Assembly (NCBI GenBank): GCA_017882935.1
Contig: JADGOP010000009.1
Span: 1-16,460, forward strand
From: Actinomycetota bacterium
GTDB taxonomy: Bacteria > Actinomycetota > Acidimicrobiia > Acidimicrobiales > Iamiaceae
Reading direction: 5' to 3'
Length of the DNA stretch: 16,460 nt
The notes under the pieces were generated by a model. That model saw only the letters and a list, made by a program, of their open reading frames with translations, ran no database searches and was not told the origin of the DNA. Shown here piece by piece: positions 1-6,919 of the stretch. The translations under genes and the position numbers were made by a program. Numbering within the stretch: position 1 is the first letter of the stretch; each line of letters starts with the position of its first letter.

Positions 1-33
1 TTCGTGGTGGAGCTCCCGGTGGCCACGCCGTGA
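1..33 (+). CDS. Sensor histidine kinase, C-terminal tail (partial)
   Basis: Only the last ten codons are present, reading FVVELPVATP and then TGA. A short hydrophobic strand of the type F-V-V-E-L-P is the usual last beta strand of the HATPase_c domain in sensor kinases. The stop codon overlaps the GTG start of the next gene as GTGA. In mycobacteria a GerMN lipoprotein (LpqB) directly follows the MtrB kinase, so this is probably an MtrB-like kinase. The identification rests on ten residues plus the downstream gene, so it is tentative. Confidence 0.5.
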   Translation, partial: FVVELPVATP

Positions 34-680
34 CGCGCCGCCGGGGTGGCCTCGCCATCGTCGTGATCGCGGTGGGCCTGCTGGTCGTCGGCTGCGGACT
101 GCCCACCGACCACCGGCCGCGCGTCATCGACCCCGAGCAGATCCCCGACCTGCTCTCGCCCAACAACGGGCCGAGCACCACCCAGGCCGCCCCCGGGGCC
201 CCCGTCGCCAAGCTCTTCTACGTGAGGGACGGCGGCCTCGTCGGCGTGAACCGGCGGGTCAACCAAGGCGTCGAGCCGGCAGCGGTGCTGCGGCTGCTGC
301 TCACGCCCCTCACGTCCGCCGAGAAGGCCCAGGGGTACACCACGCTCATCCCGCCGCGCACCCGGCTCCTGAAGGCCGTCCTGGGCCGCGACCAGATCCT
401 CACGATCGACCTGAGCAAGGAGATCAACAGCATCGGTGGCCAGAACGCCAAGACCGCCTACGCGCAGCTCGTCTACACCGCCACCGCCCTCGACGGCGTG
501 AAGGCGGTGCGCTTCGCCACCGAGGGATCCCAGGTTGCCGTGCCCACCGACACCGGCACGGAGTTCCTCGTCGACCGCGCCAGCTACAACACGCCTTACC
601 AGGTGGTGGGCGGCGGCAGCCCCGCGTCCGGGCCGTCGACCACCGTCACGGTGGGCGTCCCTCCCGTCCCCAGCAACTGA
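30..680 (+). CDS. GerMN-domain lipoprotein (short LpqB-like)
   Basis: This is a 216-residue exported lipoprotein. Residues 1-21 form a signal peptide with an Arg-rich start (TRRR) and a hydrophobic core, ending in the lipobox V-V-G-C with Cys22 as the lipidated residue. A Pro-rich linker leads to a GerMN domain at about residues 60-175, and the tail is Gly/Ser/Pro-rich. The GTG start overlaps the stop of the preceding kinase fragment (GTGA), implying translational coupling and one operon. GerMN domains occur in spore germination GerM and in LpqB, which modulates the MtrAB two-component system in mycobacteria. LpqB has a long C-terminal beta-propeller and is more than twice this size; here only the GerMN part exists. 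A role in sensing or tuning the upstream kinase at the membrane surface is inferred. Confidence 0.85.
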   Translation: MTRRRGGLAIVVIAVGLLVVGCGLPTDHRPRVIDPEQIPDLLSPNNGPSTTQAAPGAPVAKLFYVRDGGLVGVNRRVNQGVEPAAVLRLLLTPLTSAEKAQGYTTLIPPRTRLLKAVLGRDQILTIDLSKEINSIGGQNAKTAYAQLVYTATALDGVKAVRFATEGSQVAVPTDTGTEFLVDRASYNTPYQVVGGGSPASGPSTTVTVGVPPVPSN

Positions 681-710
681 CGCAGCGGTCGGCTCGCCGC
701 CACCAGCGGC

Positions 711-716
711 TACCTT
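711..716 (+). promoter_or_regulatory. -10 hexamer of leaderless glpK promoter
   Basis: TACCTT lies exactly 7 nt before the glpK ATG. This is the spacing expected when transcription starts at the A of the start codon. No convincing -35 element is seen 17 bp upstream. No Shine-Dalgarno is present either, which fits a leaderless transcript. Confidence 0.5.
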
Positions 717-723
717 CGCCCAG

Positions 724-2196
724 ATGTCCCTGGTCATCGCCCTCGACGCAGGCACCACCGGTGTGCGCGCCGTCGCCATCGACGGCGCGGGCTCGCCGGT
801 GGGCTACTCCTACCGAGAGTTCACCCAGCACTTCCCGCGGCCCGGCTGGGTCGAGCACGACGCCACCGAGATCTGGGACGCCATCGTCACGGTGCTGCGC
901 GAGCTACTGGCCACGCTCGACGAGCCCGTCGCGGCCATCGGCATCACCAACCAGCGCGAGACCGTCGTGGCGTGGGACCGGCGCACGGGCGAGCCGCTCC
1001 ACCGGGCCATCGTGTGGCAGGACCGCCGCACCGCGGCGCGCTGCGACCAGCTCGCCGCCGCCGGCCACACGCCGCTGGTGCGCGCCACCACCGGCCTGGT
1101 GCTCGACCCCTACTTCTCGGGCACGAAGCTGGCCTGGCTCTTCACCGAAGGGGGCATCGAGCCCTCGGCCGACGTGGCGGTGGGCACCATCGACACCTGG
1201 CTGCTCTGGAAGCTCACGGGCGGCGAGGTGCACGCCACCGAGCCCTCGAACGCCAGCCGCACGATGCTGTACGACATCAATGCGGGAGCCTGGTCCGAAC
1301 CGCTGTGCGACCTGCTGGGCGTCCCACTGGCCGTGCTCCCCGAGGTCCGGCCCACCAGCGGCCGCTTCGGCATCACCGCGGTCGACGGCCTCCCGGCGGG
1401 CCTCCCCATCAGCGGCATCGCGGGCGACCAGCAGGCGGCGCTGTTCGGTCAGGCGTGCTTCGAGCCGGGCATGACCAAGAACACCTACGGCACCGGCTCG
1501 TTCGTCCTCATGAACGTGGGCACGACCTGCCCCGAGCCGGTCGACGGCCTGCTCACGACGGTGGCCTGGTCGCTCGGCGGCGAGGTCACCTACGCCTTCG
1601 AGGGCGCCATCTTCGCCACGGGCGCCGCGGTGCAGTGGCTGCGCGACGGGCTCGGCATCATCACCGAGGCGTCCGAGGTCGGCCCGCTGGCCGCGTCGTG
1701 CCCCGACAACGAGGGCGTCTACGTGGTCCCGGCGTTCACCGGCCTGGGCAGCCCCTGGTGGGACCCCTACGCGCGGGGCACGGTGCTGGGCATCACCCGT
1801 GGCACCGGCCGCGCCCACCTGGCGCGGGCGGTGGTCGAGTCGATGGCGTACCAGACCCGCGACGTGGTCGATGCCATGAGCGCCGCATGCGGCTGGCCGG
1901 TGCGGCGCCTCCTGGCCGACGGCGGCGCCTCGGTCATGGACCTGCTGCTGCAGCTCCAGGCCGACCAGCTCAAGGTCCCCGTGGCCCGCCCAACCGTGCA
2001 GGAGACCACCGTGATGGGGGCCGCCTACCTGGCGGGCCTGGCCGAGGGGGTGTGGACGTCGCTCGACGAGATCACGGCCAACTGGCAGGTCGAGCACGAG
2101 GCGCAGCCGGCGACCGACACGTCGGAGGCCGACGCCCGCTACGCGCAGTGGCGGCGGGCCGTCGAGCGGTCGCAGCACTGGGAGCCGAGCGACTGA
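724..2196 (+). CDS. glpK: Glycerol kinase
   Basis: The enzyme phosphorylates glycerol with ATP to sn-glycerol 3-phosphate in the cytoplasm, feeding glycerol into glycolysis and phospholipid synthesis. The 490 residues match the FGGY family along their whole length; E. coli GlpK has about 502. The N-terminal phosphate loop is D8-A-G-T-T. The glycerol-binding residues are recognisable: R78-E79 in NQRET, Y130 in DPYFSGTK, and the catalytic base D235 in GIAGDQQAALFG. Further GlpK hallmarks are GWVEHD (41-46), NASRTML and KNTYGTGSF. The ATG at 724 was chosen because homology begins there and a -10 hexamer sits 7 nt upstream. An in-frame extension to 535 would overlap the lipoprotein gene and adds non-homologous sequence. 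No glpF or glpD is adjacent. Confidence 0.97.
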   Translation: MSLVIALDAGTTGVRAVAIDGAGSPVGYSYREFTQHFPRPGWVEHDATEIWDAIVTVLRELLATLDEPVAAIGITNQRETVVAWDRRTGEPLHRAIVWQDRRTAARCDQLAAAGHTPLVRATTGLVLDPYFSGTKLAWLFTEGGIEPSADVAVGTIDTWLLWKLTGGEVHATEPSNASRTMLYDINAGAWSEPLCDLLGVPLAVLPEVRPTSGRFGITAVDGLPAGLPISGIAGDQQAALFGQACFEPGMTKNTYGTGSFVLMNVGTTCPEPVDGLLTTVAWSLGGEVTYAFEGAIFATGAAVQWLRDGLGIITEASEVGPLAASCPDNEGVYVVPAFTGLGSPWWDPYARGTVLGITRGTGRAHLARAVVESMAYQTRDVVDAMSAACGWPVRRLLADGGASVMDLLLQLQADQLKVPVARPTVQETTVMGAAYLAGLAEGVWTSLDEITANWQVEHEAQPATDTSEADARYAQWRRAVERSQHWEPSD

Positions 2197-2214
2197 CCGT
2201 CGCCCGTCCGCAAG

Positions 2215-2270
2215 GCGTCCTGGGTGTGCTCGCAGCTGCGGGGGGACAGGGTCGAGCACACCCAGGACGC
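2215..2270. terminator. Perfect 18-bp hairpin between convergent genes
   Basis: The arms GCGTCCTGGGTGTGCTCG (2215-2232) and CGAGCACACCCAGGACGC (2253-2270) are perfect reverse complements around a 20-nt loop. The element begins 18 nt after the glpK stop and ends 62 nt before the stop of the convergent ACT-GAF gene. That is the place for a bidirectional terminator. No T-tract follows on either strand, and the stem is longer than most intrinsic terminators. A palindromic repeat element or a transcript-stabilising structure is therefore the alternative. Confidence 0.55.
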
Positions 2271-2332
2271 TGACCTTGGGGACCTGGTGGGATCTGGGGG
2301 TTCTGGTGGGGAGGAGATCTGGGGTCGGCAGC

Positions 2333-3058
2333 TCAGGTGTTGCTGGGGTGGGCTAACCGACACTGCTGCTGGACGAGCTCGCGGTAGCGCGTGTCGACGA
2401 TGCGGGCGAGGGCGGCGACCTGGCGGCGCTCCCGGGCGCGGAACACGGTGTGCTCGCGCCCGAGCACCACGGCGAGACCGGCGCCCGCGAGCGGGGCCCA
2501 GGCCACGTCGTCGGGACCGGCGACGTCGGCACCCGACCCGGCCGAGGCGCCCGCCGCCAGGCGGCTCCCCGCCACGAACGCCGTGAGCCACTCGATGCTG
2601 GGGGGTGCGCCCGCGGCGGCCCGCAGGTCGCCCGCTTCGGCGTCGACGACGGCCATCCACGACGCGCCCAGCGTGCGGCTGGCGTGGAGGCACAGCGCGT
2701 CGAGCAGGTCGCCCGGTGTCGAGGCTCCGACGAGCACCGCCGCCGTCTCGAGCGCGTCGAGGCGCGGGTCGTGCACCGCGTCGGTGAGCGGGCGCACGTC
2801 CTCGACCTTCACGCCGTCGACCTCGTTCACCTCGCGCACCAGCAGGTCGATCAAGCCGGCGTCGGGGATGCGGACGACCAGTTCGTCGATCGCCATGCCC
2901 GCGCCCGTCTCGAGGATGTCGATGCCGGTGACGTCGCCCCGCACGGCGCCGATGCGCCCCGCCACCGCGGCCAGCGCGCCGGGCCGGTCGGGCATCCACA
3001 CGCGCATGACATACGTCGGACTGGTGTCCTCGTCCTCGTGGAAGGGCTCCGATTCCAT
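2333..3058 (-). CDS. ACT-GAF two-domain sensory protein
   Basis: This 241-residue soluble protein appears to bind small molecules. Residues about 14-90 fit an ACT domain, opening with YVMRVWMPDRPGALAAVAGRIG, the typical beta strand plus D-R-P-G turn and helix of ACT regulators. Residues about 100-235 look like a degenerate GAF domain: an alpha-helical lead, A-S-W-M-A-V-V-D, then LAVVLGREH and the closing helix F-R-A-R-E-R-R-Q-V-A-A-L-A. No catalytic domain or DNA-binding motif is visible, so it is probably a ligand-responsive partner of another protein. The ATG at 3058 was preferred over an upstream in-frame start at 3139 because homology begins just after it and a TACCGT hexamer ends 7 nt before it. 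It is divergent from the TetR gene. The ligand is unknown; amino acids are usual for ACT domains. Confidence 0.7.
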   Translation of the reverse strand: MESEPFHEDEDTSPTYVMRVWMPDRPGALAAVAGRIGAVRGDVTGIDILETGAGMAIDELVVRIPDAGLIDLLVREVNEVDGVKVEDVRPLTDAVHDPRLDALETAAVLVGASTPGDLLDALCLHASRTLGASWMAVVDAEAGDLRAAAGAPPSIEWLTAFVAGSRLAAGASAGSGADVAGPDDVAWAPLAGAGLAVVLGREHTVFRARERRQVAALARIVDTRYRELVQQQCRLAHPSNT

Positions 3059-3065
3059 GCAGCAG

Positions 3066-3071
3066 ACGGTA
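3066..3071 (-). promoter_or_regulatory. -10 hexamer of putative leaderless ACT-GAF promoter
   Basis: On the minus strand TACCGT ends 7 nt before the ATG at 3058, the same spacing seen at several other genes in this window. No good -35 is recognised. Upstream, between 3090 and 3126, are two small imperfect inverted repeats that could be operator sites: GTTTC (3093-3097) with GAAAC (3104-3108), and GTTGC (3110-3114) with GCAAC (3122-3126). Confidence 0.4.
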
Positions 3072-3148
3072 CGGACCCCGTGTGAACGGCCGGTTTCGTC
3101 GGTGAAACGGTTGCGTGAGCAGCAACGCACGTTTGGCACCCGACTGTT

Positions 3149-3166
3149 CTTGACCGATTGGTCAAG
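3149..3166. promoter_or_regulatory. Palindromic TetR operator
   Basis: CTTGACCGATTGGTCAAG is a 7+7 bp inverted repeat around GATT, the form typical of TetR-family operators in actinobacteria. It covers the -35 hexamer (TTGACC) and most of the spacer of the TetR gene's own promoter, 19 bp before the GTG. Binding there would block RNA polymerase, so negative autoregulation is inferred. The divergent ACT-GAF start is about 90 bp away and might also be affected. Confidence 0.75.
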
Positions 3167-3178
3167 TTTTCCTAGCGT
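3150..3178 (+). promoter_or_regulatory. Leaderless promoter of the TetR gene
   Basis: A -35 hexamer TTGACC (3150-3155) and a -10 hexamer TAGCGT (3173-3178) are separated by 17 bp. Seven nt after the -10 comes the GTG at 3186, so transcription should begin at or next to the start codon. The arrangement supports this start over an in-frame GTG at 3177, which lies inside the -10. Confidence 0.65.
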
Positions 3179-3185
3179 GCGCCCG

Positions 3186-3830
3186 GTGAGCCGCCGCCTG
3201 ACCGACCGGGGAGAGGAACGTCGGCGCCAGCTGCTGGCCTACGCCACGGCCCGCTTCGCCGAGCACGGCTACCACCCCACCTCGGTGGCCGACATCGTCA
3301 ACGGCCTCGGCGTGGGCAAGGGCGTCTTCTACTGGTACTTCGACAACAAGGAGGAGCTGTTCCGCTCCATCCTGCGCGAGGCCCAGCTCGACCTGCGCCG
3401 TCGCCAGCGCGACGCCCTGGCCGGGGCCCCCGACCCGCTGAGCCGCATCGCTGCCGGCATCCGCGCCTCGGTGCGCTGGTCGGCGGAGCACCACGAGCTG
3501 TTCACGCTGGTCGCCTTCGCCGCCACCGACGACCGCTTCTCGGGCCTGGTCCGGCGCGGGCAGGAGGTGGCGGTGGCCGACGCCATGCGCCACGTCACCG
3601 ACGCCATCGAGCAGGGCCTCATCCCCGACCGCAACCCCCTCGAGCTGACGCGGGCCATGTTCGGCGTCACCTCCGAGCTCACCCGGCACTTCCTGCACCA
3701 GGAGCCCGAAGCTGCGGTGTCGGTCGACGAGATCGCCGAGACGGCCGCGCAGTTCTGCCTGGGTGGGCTGCTCGGTCCCGACGCCCGGGGCGCCGGTGAC
3801 CAGCCCGTCGCTAGTTCTTCGAGATCGTGA
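3186..3830 (+). CDS. TetR/AcrR-family transcriptional repressor
   Basis: This is a 214-residue regulator, a normal length for TetR. The N-terminal helix-turn-helix spans about residues 12-58, with the usual pattern A-T-A-R-F-A-E-H-G-Y, T-S-V-A-D-I, G-V-G-K-G-V-F-Y-W-Y-F and the following K-E-E-L-F. The remaining helices form the ligand-binding and dimerisation part, which shows no family-specific motif that I can name. The start is fixed by the leaderless promoter and operator immediately upstream. The gene ends with a Ser-rich tail and overlaps the convergent glycosidase gene by 20 bp at the stop codons. The natural ligand and any target beyond its own promoter cannot be read from the sequence. 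No transporter or catabolic cluster is adjacent to suggest one. Confidence 0.92.
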   Translation: MSRRLTDRGEERRRQLLAYATARFAEHGYHPTSVADIVNGLGVGKGVFYWYFDNKEELFRSILREAQLDLRRRQRDALAGAPDPLSRIAAGIRASVRWSAEHHELFTLVAFAATDDRFSGLVRRGQEVAVADAMRHVTDAIEQGLIPDRNPLELTRAMFGVTSELTRHFLHQEPEAAVSVDEIAETAAQFCLGGLLGPDARGAGDQPVASSSRS

Positions 3831-5055
3831 AGAAGTCGCGGGCCTCGGGGCTGAGGTAGCGGCTCCCGGGGCGCGACTGCTGCGGGTACAGCGGCACGCC
3901 GTTGACCACGCTCGGGTTGGTCGAGCTGGGGTGCTCGTAGAGGTTGAAGGTGACCCACTCGGGGTTGATGTCGAGCGTCATGGCCCGCACCGCGCCGACC
4001 CGCTGCAGGCTCTCGGCCAGGCTCTTGGCGGTGAGGGTGGGCCCGGCGACGTAGACCAGCGCGCCGTCCTTGGTGACGCCGATGCCCGACCGGGCCACCG
4101 CGATGCTGCCGCCCAGGGTGGAGCCCCAGAAGCTGGTGTCGTTGTGGCTGATGCGGGCGTCGAGCACGCCGTTGTCGACCATGAGCGTGAGGTTCTGCAG
4201 CACGGCCCGCACATCGGTGGTCATGGCCACGTCGCGGCCCCACACCCCGATGTTGATGCGCCCGTCCTTGTAGATGACCATCGAGGCCGCGCCGTCGACC
4301 AGCGGGATGGCCGTGCGGCCGTCGAGGTAGAAGCCGCCGTGCGCGTCCTGGAAGCGGAAGCCGCCGTTGAACGCGGCGGCGATCTTCGGCAGGGCCGGAC
4401 CGGTGATGTAGTGGGGCTGCACCCAGTCGCCTCCCGGCTCCTGGTAGCCCGGCACGAGGCGCACGCGCAGCAGCTTGGGGTCGATCCACACGGCCGAGGC
4501 GAGCTGGCTGGTGTAGATGTCGTCGGCGCGGAACTGGGCGATGTACATGCCCGGCTGGCCGCCCACGACGGGGCCCGTGGGCTGCCACTCGCCCTCACCT
4601 GCGGTGCCGGGCTGGACCACCAGCGGCACGCTGCTGGGCCGCTTCAGGTGCGGCACGAGGGTGGTGGTGGGCCCGGCGTGGGGCACCGTGCTCTGCACCG
4701 TGGGGACGGCGTTCAGCCCCTTGACGTCGCCACCCTTCTTCGCGGCGTTGGCCTTGAAGTAGATGTCCTCGAGCTCCTTGGTGACGATCTCGGCGTGGTG
4801 GGCGCGGAGCCAGTCGGCCCACTTGGCCTTGAAGCTGTAGTTGCCGTGGGTGCGCAGCGCGCCCACCACGGAGAACACGAAGAACAGCACCGGGATGGCG
4901 AGGATCGGGACCAGGATCAGCAGCACCCACCGCAGCACCGGGTGCGCGGGCGGGCGACGGTGCCGACCCCCGCGGGGGGCGCGGGGTGTCGGCGGGCTCG
5001 GTGGGCTCGGTCGCGGATCGGCCTCAGGGCGCGTATCCGTGGTCGGGGAGGCCAT
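3811..5055 (-). CDS. Membrane-anchored phosphodiester glycosidase (NAGPA/DUF2233-like)
   Basis: This is a 414-residue protein of the family related to the lysosomal uncovering enzyme NAGPA. Members cleave sugar-phosphodiester bonds, acting outside the cell in bacteria. It has a cytoplasmic Pro/Arg-rich N-terminus (about 1-40), one membrane anchor at about 42-66 (VLLILVPILAIPVLFFVF), and a Thr/Pro-containing stalk. The catalytic-type domain occupies roughly 170-405. Family marks are A-A-F-N-G-G-F-R-F-Q with HGGFYLDGR, then V-D-N-G-V near the middle. Near the end T-L-D-I-N-P-E-W occupies the place of the usual D-G-G-G-S motif, so activity is uncertain. The ATG at 5055 is preceded by AGGAG 4 nt away, which decides the start. 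Its substrate might be a polyol- or sugar-phosphate wall polymer. Confidence 0.8.
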   Translation of the reverse strand: MASPTTDTRPEADPRPSPPSPPTPRAPRGGRHRRPPAHPVLRWVLLILVPILAIPVLFFVFSVVGALRTHGNYSFKAKWADWLRAHHAEIVTKELEDIYFKANAAKKGGDVKGLNAVPTVQSTVPHAGPTTTLVPHLKRPSSVPLVVQPGTAGEGEWQPTGPVVGGQPGMYIAQFRADDIYTSQLASAVWIDPKLLRVRLVPGYQEPGGDWVQPHYITGPALPKIAAAFNGGFRFQDAHGGFYLDGRTAIPLVDGAASMVIYKDGRINIGVWGRDVAMTTDVRAVLQNLTLMVDNGVLDARISHNDTSFWGSTLGGSIAVARSGIGVTKDGALVYVAGPTLTAKSLAESLQRVGAVRAMTLDINPEWVTFNLYEHPSSTNPSVVNGVPLYPQQSRPGSRYLSPEARDFFTISKN

Positions 5056-5090
5056 GGGGCTCCTGGGTCGGGCACGGTGCGGGTCGGACG

Positions 5091-5096
5091 ATTCTA
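5091..5096 (-). promoter_or_regulatory. -10 hexamer upstream of the glycosidase
   Basis: On the minus strand TAGAAT matches the consensus TATAAT at five of six positions. It would give a leader of about 28 nt containing the AGGAG ribosome site. No clear -35 is found at 17 bp. The element lies in the 88-bp gap after alaC, so the glycosidase probably has its own promoter. Confidence 0.45.
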
Positions 5097-5105
5097 GAGG
5101 GCGAC

Positions 5106-5143
5106 CCACCCGAAACCCGGGATCCGTCCACCCAAAATCCGGG
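5106..5143. repeat. Two 16-bp imperfect direct repeats, 22-bp period
   Basis: CCACCCGAAACCCGGG (5106-5121) and CCACCCAAAATCCGGG (5128-5143) agree at 14 of 16 positions. The second copy abuts the alaC stop codon. On the minus strand each unit reads C-C-C-G-G-x-T-T-T-x-G-G-G-T-G-G and can fold a short CCC/GGG stem with a T-rich loop. They may act as a weak terminator pair or as binding sites upstream of the glycosidase promoter. Confidence 0.5.
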
Positions 5144-6316
5144 TCAGAGCTTGGTCAGGGCCTTCTTGAGGTGGCGAACACCCTGGTGGATGCGTTGTTC
5201 GTTCTCGATGAGCGCGAAGCGCACGTGGCCATCGCCCCCGGGACCGAAGCCGATGCCGGGCGAGGTGGCCACGTTGGCCTCGCGGACGAGGAACGAGGCG
5301 AACTCGACCGACCCCATCTCGCGGTAGGGCTCGGGGATGGGTGCCCACACGAACATGGTGCCCTGGGGCGGGGTGAGCTCCCAGCCGATGCGGCTGAGGC
5401 CGTCGCACAGCGCGTCGCGGCGGGCCTGGTAGATGGGCTGCACCTCGCGTGGGTGGTCGGGGTCCTCGTTGAGGGTGACCGTGGCGGCGATCTGGATCGG
5501 CTGGAAGGTGCCGTAGTCGAGGTACGACTTGAGCTTGGTGAGCGCGGCGATGACCTCGGCGTTGCCGCACAGGTAGGCCACCCGCCAGCCGGCCATCGAG
5601 AACGACTTGGTCATCGAGTACAGCTCGACCGCACACTCCTTGGCGCCGTCGGCCTGCAGGATGCTGGGCGGTTCGTACCCGTCGAAGCCCAGCTCGGCGT
5701 AGGCGTTGTCGTGCACCAGGATGACGTTGTTGGCCCGGGCGAAGTCGACCATGCGCTGCATGAAGACCACGTCGACGCAGGTGGTGGTGGGGTTGTGCGG
5801 GAACGACAGCACGATGACCCGCGGCTTGGGCCACGAGTAGCTGTAGGCCTCCTGCACGCTCTCGAAGAAGTCGGCGTCGGTGCCGATGGGGATCTCGCGC
5901 ACGTCGGCGCCCGCCAGGTGGGGCCCCCAGATGTGGATGGGGTACGACGGCGACGGCACCAGGCAGGCGTCGCCGGGCTGCAGCAGCACCCACATGAGGT
6001 GGGAGAAGCCCTCCTTGGCCCCGATGGTGCTGATGACCTCTCGGTCGGGGTCGAGCGTGACGCCGAAGCGCCGCTGGTAGAGCGCGGCGACAGCCTCGCG
6101 CAGCTTGGGGATGCCGCGGCTGGCCGAGTAGCGGTGGTTGCGGGGGTTGCGCACCGCCTCGCAGAGCTTGTCGACGGCCACGTCGGGCGAGGGCAGGTCG
6201 GGGTTCCCGAAGCCGAGGTCGATGACGTCCTCGCCGGCTCGCCGGGCCTCGATCTTGAGCCCATCGATGATGGGGAAGACGTAGGGCGGCATGTTCGTGA
6301 TCCGGCGGAACTCCAT
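5144..6316 (-). CDS. alaC: Alanine-synthesising aminotransferase (AlaC type)
   Basis: This is a class I/II PLP-dependent aminotransferase of 390 residues. E. coli AlaC, the glutamate-pyruvate transaminase that makes alanine, is close in sequence all along. Shared stretches include the N-terminal LPPYVF-like motif (here MPPYVFPI), IDLGFGNPD (32-40), Y-S-A-S-R-G-I-P (63-70), PSYPIHI (123-129), and the C-terminal SPGIGFG and HVRFALIEN. The Schiff-base lysine is K237 in SMTKSFSMAGWR, and D203 should hold the pyridine nitrogen. The enzyme is cytoplasmic. The ATG at 6316 fits the homologous N-terminus and has a TAACGT hexamer 7 nt upstream; an in-frame ATG at 6358 adds 14 unrelated residues. The gene is divergent from ppa. 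A broader substrate range (e.g. other 2-oxo acids) cannot be excluded. Confidence 0.9.
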   Translation of the reverse strand: MEFRRITNMPPYVFPIIDGLKIEARRAGEDVIDLGFGNPDLPSPDVAVDKLCEAVRNPRNHRYSASRGIPKLREAVAALYQRRFGVTLDPDREVISTIGAKEGFSHLMWVLLQPGDACLVPSPSYPIHIWGPHLAGADVREIPIGTDADFFESVQEAYSYSWPKPRVIVLSFPHNPTTTCVDVVFMQRMVDFARANNVILVHDNAYAELGFDGYEPPSILQADGAKECAVELYSMTKSFSMAGWRVAYLCGNAEVIAALTKLKSYLDYGTFQPIQIAATVTLNEDPDHPREVQPIYQARRDALCDGLSRIGWELTPPQGTMFVWAPIPEPYREMGSVEFASFLVREANVATSPGIGFGPGGDGHVRFALIENEQRIHQGVRHLKKALTKL

Positions 6317-6323
6317 CCCGCCG

Positions 6324-6329
6324 ACGTTA
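6324..6329 (-). promoter_or_regulatory. -10 hexamer of putative leaderless alaC promoter
   Basis: TAACGT on the minus strand ends 7 nt before the alaC ATG at 6316. This matches the leaderless geometry seen elsewhere in the window. No recognisable -35 is present at 16-18 bp. Confidence 0.5.
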
Positions 6330-6390
6330 GTGGTCCGGGGATTGGCCCCCTCTTTCATTGCGGACGGGGCGGAGGTGCGATCATGCGGGC

Positions 6391-6897
6391 GTGAGCCGCA
6401 CCGAAACGAACATCGACGTCGTCATCGAGATCCCCCGCGGGAGCCGCAACAAGTACGAGTACGACCACGAGAAGCACGTGATGCGCCTCGACCGGCGGCT
6501 CTTCTCGGCCACGGTCTACCCGGCCGACTACGGCTTCATCCCCGACACGCTCGGCGAGGACGGCGACCCGCTCGACGCCCTGGTGCTGCTCGACGACCCC
6601 ACGTTCCCGGGCTGCTGGGTCAGCGCCCGGCCGGTGGGCGTGCTCTGGATGGAGGACGAGGCCGGGCCCGACGCCAAGGTCATCTGCGTGCCTGCGGGCG
6701 ACCCCCGCTGGGACCACGTCACCGACATCCCCGAGCTGCCCGACCACCTCGTCGACGAGATCGTGCACTTCTTCGACGTCTACAAGGACCTCGAGCCGGG
6801 CAAGGCCATGACCACCCGCGGCTCGGAGGGCGTCGACGCCGCCTGGACCGAGATCGAGGCGGCCCGGGCCCGCTACGTGCCACCCGCCTCGCACTGA
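6391..6897 (+). CDS. ppa: Inorganic pyrophosphatase (family I)
   Basis: The enzyme hydrolyses pyrophosphate to two phosphates in the cytoplasm, pulling nucleic-acid, aminoacyl-tRNA and activated-sugar reactions forward. At 168 residues it is a normal bacterial family I enzyme. It opens with the typical [16 protein letters not shown] (9-24), which supplies the active-site E13 and K21. Next comes [20 protein letters not shown], whose metal-binding aspartates are D57 and D62, with a third at about D95 (G-P-D-A-K). The C-terminal part has [10 protein letters not shown]. The GTG at 6391 was chosen because the conserved N-terminus begins right after it. A GATCAT hexamer (6379-6384) ends 6 nt upstream and may be a weak leaderless -10. 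The gene is convergent with the glucokinase gene, 22 bp apart. Confidence 0.96.
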   Translation: MSRTETNIDVVIEIPRGSRNKYEYDHEKHVMRLDRRLFSATVYPADYGFIPDTLGEDGDPLDALVLLDDPTFPGCWVSARPVGVLWMEDEAGPDAKVICVPAGDPRWDHVTDIPELPDHLVDEIVHFFDVYKDLEPGKAMTTRGSEGVDAAWTEIEAARARYVPPASH

Positions 6898-6919
6898 GCC
6901 GCGTTTGGCAACGGGCAGA

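Noticed and set aside
535..723. In-frame upstream extension of glycerol kinase
   Set aside because: It overlaps the lipoprotein gene, is Ser/Pro/Arg-rich without homology, and the ATG at 724 has a -10 hexamer 7 nt upstream and begins the conserved kinase fold.
904..2273. Long open frames overlapping glpK on both strands (451 and 433 codons)
   Set aside because: They are low-complexity Arg/Gly/His-rich translations produced by high GC content; glpK has full-length homology in its own frame.
2391..3185. Upstream extension of the TetR protein
   Set aside because: It is antisense to the ACT-GAF gene and would read through the TetR promoter and operator.
4841..6394. 517-codon plus-strand open frame opposite alaC
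   Set aside because: It is the antisense shadow of a clear aminotransferase and shows no motif.
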